Of a stretch of DNA of 64,000 bases, positions 57,881 to 64,000 are shown one piece after another. The notes under the pieces were generated by a model, which did no database searches, was not told the origin of the DNA, and saw nothing but the letters and a program-made list of their open reading frames with translations. The stretch spans positions 1,750,001-1,814,000 of the forward strand of contig VCAZ01000005.1 of assembly GCA_005784505.1 (NCBI GenBank), read 5' to 3'. A program made the translations under genes and the position numbers. This stretch comes from Bagarius yarrelli. Its lineage: Eukaryota; Chordata; Actinopteri; Siluriformes; Sisoridae. Positions within the stretch are counted from its first letter, which is position 1. Every line of letters begins with the position of its first letter.

Positions 57881-59640
57881 TTATCTGGGTTTTTTTTTTT
57901 CAAGGCAATTAATCTTTATCATTTTTTCCTTGCATTCTTTTTCAAATCATTATTATTTGTTTTTAATTTAAAATTTCCAAAAAAGTAGAAAATATATGAT
58001 CAGTGTTATGTTCTTATTTGGTGTATTTTTATTAAACAGCTTAATTAACATTTGTATATCGGTACTAGGCTGGAAATAGGCTTGACTGCTGGGTTTGGTG
58101 TAGGTTATTAAATAGTTGACACTTTCTTGAAGTTGATATAACAAAAAAGGGGAAAAAGTCGCTGCTTGCTTTGTTAAAGCAAAAAAACAGAACACACAAC
58201 AAGACATTCATATTAATTGATCGATTTTCATAAGCACTAAAACTGGAGTCGCTTTAAAAATAATTAAGCTTCAAGATTTACCGTGTCAACATTTTGACAT
58301 TTTATTCCTCAAATATGACAATTTTAATTTTATCCTTAGCTTTGGTGGCGTGTCTGCCATAAAGGTGTTTTTGTATAAATGGTTACTATAGAAACAATAA
58401 TATATGTAACAGAAACCAATGAGTTTAATTTCACACACCACCATCGTCAGATGTCTTGTTTTGGAAAATGAAGCGCCACCTTCTGACCAGTCAGGTTAAA
58501 GATTCCATTAGTGGTGTGTTTAAAAAAATAACGAAACAAGCCTACTGTGCAGTGTCGTATTATGGCCTTTCATTCAACTCCTTTTGTAAGCAACTGTGAT
58601 ACACATCACTGTTACAGCTAACGCAGCTATATACGAATAATGTGCATATTATGCATGACTGACATTCTACGGCACTCAGAGCCTCCGTGTTTAATAGCTG
58701 CTTTGGTGAAGCTGTTCAGAATGTCAAAGCCAAAATCCTTTTGAGTTCCTTTACTTGTATTAAAAACAAAATAGTATGTTGTTCTCGGTTCTAGCTGTTA
58801 ACCTTAGCGGTCATAGTTGCAGTCTTTGAAATAAGCACATAAAACCCTTGCTGACCTTTGTTGGGTAGGTAGGGTAGGTATTGATTGGTTGATGATTCTG
58901 TCGCTAATACTTGTTACAAATCATATGTGACATCTTTCACCTAAGAAGGGTTTTGGCCAAGATCTTTATAATGTAGGATATTTCAGTTCAAAACTAATCA
59001 TAGACAATTTTGTAGACATTACAGTAATAACATTAATAACTATATAATAAGAAATGAAACATTTTTTACACAATTCTATTTTTTCTAAAGTGTGCAGAGT
59101 CGGCCATCACTAATACGGTGTATAGAGCAAGTAAACACAGTAGGGTTTGGTGTGGTAAGAATGCTTGAAAACACAAGAATGTCAGAGAATATTGTAGGTG
59201 ACATCACAGATGGCGAGACGCACAGTTTTCGCATCGTCGGCTGGCGATGCGGTGCTCTAAAGTGACGGCTAAGTCAGGAATCCTCTTCAGTCTATTCAAG
59301 TGAAAACCTAATTTGAACACTTAACTTTCAGCATATGGCGAAACTGTAGATACAGTAAAGACAAGTTTAAGGAGTAATGACATATATAATAATGCTATTT
59401 GTCGCATCGTTAAAAACAGAATTCTCAGGAGTTTTTCTAAGATTTAGATAGAAAGTGCCTACAGCCTGTTTGTTGGATAAAGATGGATTAAACTTTATCT
59501 ATTATTCTGTGACCTATTCGAATTTATGTTTAGATCATTATAGTTTTAAAAGTTTAAGTGCACATTGATGGACATTACCTGCTCTTTGGTTTGCATAATA
59601 ATGGTAAAAAATGCACAAGTAACCCTTTAAGATGTATTGA
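57881..59640. other. AT-rich DNA, no gene
   Basis: About 1.75 kb. T run at 57888-57900. A more balanced part lies around 58640-58730 and 59195-59290, but no gene or repeat was recognised. Confidence 0.5.
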
Positions 59641-60708
59641 CTGACAGTTGCATCCAAATGTGTTTTAGATTATCCTATTCCAGATTTACTTTTACTTTTA
59701 CTCCTATAATAAACTCTGTGTAGCTGTGGTAATTTTTCGATTCAGCAACAATAGTCTCCATGTGTTCTGCTGCTACCGTTAGGTGAGGGGTCTGAGGGCA
59801 GTCAGTGTTACAGTTTATCCCAATAGTGTTGAGGTTTTCTTGCCAAACTATGTGTTCAAAAAACTCTGTGGCTTTGTGCACAGTTACAAGTACTTTGTCA
59901 TGCCCTTAGACTGCATTTACACTGCGGATGCTCAATTTTAATTTTGTGACTATATATTTTTTTGATGACCTTCTTATATCATCTTTTAAAACAAGCCACG
60001 GTAGACATACTGACCGGAAAAGGAAGTAAAAACAGTAAGATAATCCATGGACGCAATAGACGAAATGACTATTTTTTACTGTCTATATCTGAAGGTCGGC
60101 AAAACAATGCTTTTTTTAGGCGAAGAAAAAAAAAGAAGAGCCCTTGTTGTGGCTGAATGTAGTGTTAATCGTTAGGTTATACATATCTTTTTGATATTGT
60201 GTTATTTTTTTATTTTATTGTTTACAGACAAAACAGATTTTACATAAGCAAAAATAATAAATATCAAAATACACAGTTGTGCTAAGTTATATATACTGTA
60301 TATCTTCGTTCCGTGTCCACCTGAGTTCACGTCATGCGCCACAATTGCTTATTAAACAATGTTCGACTTGCATTGACAGGTAAAAATGTGATCAGTCTGC
60401 TTACATGGCAGATGCTAATGCACGTATTTGATTCATAAGATTTATTTTCAAAAATGGATAAACCCTGAAACTGGTCTGAAAAAAAACGGATTTTTTTTCC
60501 TGTTTACACGGTCGTCTGTCATATCCTATCTGTGGCCACACTGGAAAAAAAAAATTGGAATTGGGTCATTTGACACATGCAGTGTAAATGCGGCCTTAGT
60601 TCCGGTAAAGAATTATGTAATTGTATTTCCAAATTTGTGTGCACATATTAAAAATGATACACTTATATAGGTGCTCTGGCAAACTTTTGGCCATATAGTG
60701 TATCGCCC
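59640..60708 (-). mobile_element. Tc1-like element split by a Harbinger-like insertion
   Basis: Left half: GTGTAGCTGTGGTAATTTTT, CAGTCAGTGTTACAGTTTAT, CCCAATAGTGTTGAGG, GCTTTGTGCACAG and TGTCATGCCCTTA (to 59908). Right half from 60596: TTAGTTCCGGTAAAG, AATTGTATTTCCAAATTTG, then AACTTTTGGCCATATAGTGT. In the family consensus as I remember it the two halves join as ...CCCTTAGTTCC.... The left boundary is approximate. The order is the reverse of the copies at 6960 and 38068, so it is placed on the minus strand. Confidence 0.75.
59906..60598. mobile_element. complete PIF/Harbinger-like MITE with TTA duplication
   Basis: Ends are GACTGCATTTACACTGC (59909-59925) and, inverted, GGCCGCATTTACACTGC (60579-60595): 15 of 17 match. 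TTA stands on both sides (59906-59908 and 60596-60598), the usual 3-bp target duplication of this superfamily. The body is 687 bp. Its frames (59962-60156 and 60428-60670) have no transposase motif, so it is non-autonomous. Confidence 0.8.
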
Positions 60709-61006
60709 ATTACTACTATTATTTTTAGTGTCTTTGTGATGGTTTGCCATGCACACTATGTGGCCCTCTCTTGAAGTCAGGCATCACAGTGAATCTGCTC
60801 CTGACGGGTAGGAAGGCAGAAGATGGAGGCTTTTCCACACAGGATTTATGTCAGACCCAAGCCCTTCGAAATAGCAGTTCTCCACCCGCCCAGGATTTAC
60901 GTGTCACTTAATGGGAAGAGACATGCACGTCCTTGACAAGTACACCTGTCAGTGGGCCGTGAACGACAGGGCCAAACCGGCATCCTGTTCTCAAATCTCT
61001 CCTCGT

Positions 61007-61042
<36 letters not shown>

Positions 61043-61130
61043 AGAGAAGGCAAATCAAACTTGAGCACTGAAAGCAGGCACTAATCAACTCCTGTACATC
61101 ACTCACACACAGCCAAGAGCGAGACACAAA
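60709..61130. other. unique DNA with a 32-A tract
   Basis: Poly-A at 61008-61039, followed by a GAGAGA stretch. The balanced part 60780-61000 (CACCCGCCCAGGATTTACG near 60883) may be regulatory. The minus frame 60897-61127 translates the A tract as phenylalanines and is not credible. Confidence 0.5.
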
Positions 61131-61660
61131 GCGAGAGAAACGCAGGTGAAAGTTATTTCATCACTACGTAGGCGTGTTTATATTTAGTAACGATTCTGAA
61201 TGTGGGAAAAAAAGGAAAGTGTTAATTTGTACCTGTAGTGGTTAATTTAAAAAAAAAGCTTTTATAAAATGTTATGTAGCTTAAGAAATCTGGGGATAAT
61301 TACAGCACATCGAATTTGTAATAAACAACTGATATTATTGTTGTTTTAGCAAAAAGATGAAAAGTTTCACATATGTGTAGTTTAATTTGAAAAAAAAAAA
61401 TGTCTGCAAACACACACACACACACACACACAGGCTCAAATGCAAATCAAACGCAAATCATTTGATAAAATTACACACGCCAAATCACATCCTGACACCA
61501 ACAGCCAGGAGTTTCTTCTTTTGACTCTTTAAACAAAAAAATTGCTGTTCTTTAAAGTTAATGACCGGCTTGTGTTTGCTTTATTCTAACATCTTCAAAA
61601 TACCTCCATGTATTCGATGGAAAAAAAACCTAATAGCTTAAAAAACGATTAACAGAAGGT
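61131..61660. other. AT-rich spacer with (CA)n
   Basis: CA tract at 61410-61432. Nothing else recognised. Confidence 0.55.
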
Positions 61661-62640
61661 ATAAATCAGGCGACAGGGACGTGTACGGCAGATGAACTTT
61701 CTCCAACTGATTGTAAAGGAGGTCTGGAGCGTAGACGGATGGCGCTCATGCTGTCATAAAGCAGCATCTCTCATTGAGGAGATTTATTCCAGATTTGAGA
61801 GCGAGATCTGTGGCAGATAAGAGTTAGCCTCTGCTGCTCCCATCAGATACTTGCCTGCTACACTCGCATCAGAAGTACACTTGCTATCAGCTCGGCTTGG
61901 CCAATCCATCAGGACCCTGCTCCTATCTCTTCCCTTCAGCATCCTTGATGTCAGCATGACGCATCCTTATGGCCTGCCCATTAGAACAACAGGCTAGGAA
62001 GAACTAGACAGTGCAACCCACAGGTTAGACGAAATGAGCACGTGAGTAAGAGAAAGTGACGCAGGAATGAAGGAAAGTGCGCCTGTCACCGAGAGTGTGT
62101 TTGTGCCGCCGTGTGACATCCACTCTGAGCCTGACACGCTGATTTGGCCCAGGGACGGCAGCCTGTGTGTGTGTGACACCCGGCACTCTATAAAAAGCCT
62201 GCATATGCTCCTCTCTGAGTGCAGCGTGTATGTGTGAGAGGATGTGTGTGAAAGACAGGAGGTAGAGTGTGAGTGAGGCCATGTATCTAACAGCCCCGGC
62301 TTCGGCAGTCCCTCCATATGGGCGGGCGGAGTCTCGTGCAGTTGACAGACAGGCGGGCTGAGATGGCCCATCTGCGCCTTTTGCAGGTGTTTCGAATGAT
62401 TATATTATTAGCCCTATCCGCTCATCTTTGAGTTTTATGGGCTTTTTAGTATCCCCGGCCTCAATCTGGTAGGGGAGAGGAGAGGTAAAATATATCCGTG
62501 CACAACACCATCTGTCTGAGAGAAGATACACACCCTACTCCAGGGCAGGAAGGGGGGTTAGCCCAGTTTTACAAGGGCATAGCTTTAGGTTCCGTTTTTT
62601 CCTGTGTGTGTGAGCGTATGTTAGATTCAGGGATGTGCTG
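61660..62640. promoter_or_regulatory. candidate conserved non-coding cluster
   Basis: GC-richer, repeat-poor kilobase: GGATGGCGCTCATGCTGTC near 61737, CAGATAAGAGTTAGCC near 61814, TGATGTCAGCATGACGC near 61947, and an SP/GC-box-like GGGCGGGCGGAG near 62320. The minus frames at 61994-62371 run in two phases and have no domain. It could hold an enhancer or an unrecognised promoter. Confidence 0.3.
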
Positions 62641-63300
62641 AGGATTTGTTTTGACTACGCATTGAAAGCATTTGCATAATGCTCAAAATAATCATAAAAT
62701 AATTATCACTGTTCTGCTTGGAATTTTGTAAAGTAGGCTGGTCACGGTGTCAAAAAGCGGCGGGGAAAGAGAGCACTACGCTCTATGCCAGTCACCTGAC
62801 ACTTTCGGATGGCATCTCCAACCTTTCATTTTTTATTTTTTTTGTTCCTCTGTGAAATCATTTTTAGAATGGCTATTACAGGCTCTATGTCATGCCATAA
62901 CTGTGTGAAACCGACTAACTGATTTGCGACACCGTTTCCTATTGGTTCTAAATAAGGATGGGTCACTTCTCTCATTTGTTTTTTTCCTCCAGCACCATAT
63001 TTATAAAGTTCTTCATGGAAATGCATATTGTCTCCACATCAACGTTTTGTTTTGTTGCAGTTGCTTTTCTCTCGTTCGTACAGAGCAGCTGTTTATTTTG
63101 TATTCCTTTTTGTCACGCTTGCTTCTCTGTGCCGCAGTGGCGGATGTTTGGTAATGGCCATTTAGAGTAATCAATCGGAGGCTTTGAAGTTGGAAGATGA
63201 AAGAAGAGTTTGACAGCTAATGTGTGTCAGTCCTGTGCCGTGAACCGCATGCCAATGCCGGTGCTTTGAAGACAAAAGGACAGACACATCAGGTTGAATT
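62640..63300. promoter_or_regulatory. candidate conserved non-coding block
   Basis: Repeat-free and balanced: CATTTGCATAATGCTC near 62669 (octamer-like), AAATAATTATCACTG near 62697 and AGAGTAATCAATCGGAGG near 63165. The frames at 62826-63170 overlap in three phases without a domain. Inferred only. Confidence 0.3.
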
Positions 63301-63343
63301 TATACCTCTTAGAAAATCCCAACCTCTGCAATAACAAGTGGTA

Positions 63344-63399
63344 TCTCTCTCTTTCTCTCTTTCTCTCTCTCTTTCTCTCTCCGTCTTTCCTTCTCTCTC
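63344..63399. repeat. CT-rich (TCTCTT)n tract
   Basis: Imperfect TC/TTTC repeat. The two plus frames 63294-63607 pass through it and are artefacts. Confidence 0.92.
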
Positions 63400-63620
63400 A
63401 CTTATGCTCCTTTGCTCACATGCACTCTCTCTTTCCGTTTTTTATATCTGTCACATACCTCCATTGCAGCCTGTGCCTTCTCCGATTCCACGCTCTCTCT
63501 CAGAGATGTGTTCAAGTAAACATTTCACGCTTGCTTATGCTAAAGAGAAGTGGCAGATGCAGGTAAATGACAGCCCGAGAACTGAAGCAGGTTTACACAG
63601 ATATTGATGAAAAAAGTAGA

Positions 63621-63658
63621 CTCTCTCTCTGCCTCTCTCTCTCTCTCTCTCTCTCTCT
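63621..63658. repeat. (CT)n microsatellite
   Basis: CT repeat with one GC interruption. Sequence from 63660 to the end is unique AT-rich DNA with no gene. Confidence 0.93.
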
Positions 63659-64000
63659 TACCCCGCTGCAGTTTCTGCACATCAAAAGGCATCTGTGGTT
63701 AAACAGATGCTAACCAACTCTTTTTATACACTTTTATAGAATTTCTTGTCACTCTGAACACTTATGAAGGAAATGAGTAAACATATTAAGTCACAGCATG
63801 TGCAAGATATGCAGCTGATACAGTGGATATGCAATAAATACTGAAAGACCAGAGAGACAAAGCAATTCTCTGCACCCTAATGATAACAATAATTAGTAAC
63901 TCAATATTTTTATAGACATGCTAGAACAGTAAAACTTATGTACACTAATAGAACAGAAAACACTGCCAAGAAGAGCACGAAACCGAAACATGCAAGGCTA

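Noticed and set aside
61994..62371. 125-codon minus-strand frame in GC-richer DNA
   Set aside because: It overlaps another minus frame, is rich in S, H and T from TG/GTG words, and has no recognisable domain.

Overview
The window is vertebrate nuclear DNA, almost certainly from a teleost fish and probably an otophysan (catfish or characin type). The evidence is the repeat content: two tRNA-derived SINE families typical of those fish, remnants of DIRS-like gag genes, Tc1-like, PIF/Harbinger-like and hAT-like DNA elements, solo LTRs, and many di- and tetranucleotide microsatellites. Base composition is AT-rich. The species call is an inference from remembered repeat families, not a database result.

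I find no intact protein-coding gene, no rRNA, no free-standing tRNA, no CRISPR array and no bacterial-type operon. The longest open frames (about 120 to 156 codons) lie in a TCTA microsatellite, in transposon remnants, or in low-complexity DNA, and none resembles a cellular protein. The only recognisable protein homology is to transposable elements: two broken gag-like genes (about 15.08-15.70 kb and 25.93-26.66 kb) and the C-terminal end of a LINE reverse-transcriptase ORF (about 20.5-20.85 kb).

Layout. 0-5 kb: a tandemly duplicated SINE head, a second SINE, one end of a Harbinger-like element, and blocks that look like conserved non-coding DNA. 5-8 kb: a hAT-like element, a Tc1-like remnant and a LINE tail. 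8-14.7 kb: non-coding, with candidate enhancers near 9.2-9.55 and 10.38-10.65 kb. 14.7-16.2 kb: retroelement debris. 16.7-21.8 kb: candidate regulatory blocks and a LINE end. 22-29.5 kb: Tc1-like, SINE and DIRS debris. 29.5-37 kb: mostly unique AT-rich DNA. 37.3-38.3 kb: a three-level nest (SINE inside a foldback element inside a Tc1-like element). 42-47.7 kb: the richest LTR area, with two LTRs bounded by 5-bp target-site duplications. 48-53 kb: candidate regulatory blocks and a 318-bp tetranucleotide array. 53.6-55.6 kb: two SINEs and an inverted repeat. 59.6-60.7 kb: a Harbinger-like element inserted in a Tc1-like element, with a TTA duplication. 60.7-63.3 kb: further candidate regulatory DNA.

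Many repeat-poor blocks have the texture of developmental enhancers: balanced composition, clustered TAATTA, E-box and TGATTGAC-like motifs, and no reading frame. The simplest reading is a gene desert or a very large intron beside a developmental regulator. This is inference: conservation cannot be measured from one sequence. I found no convincing new biological system. The best-supported novelties are the nested insertions and their datable target-site duplications.
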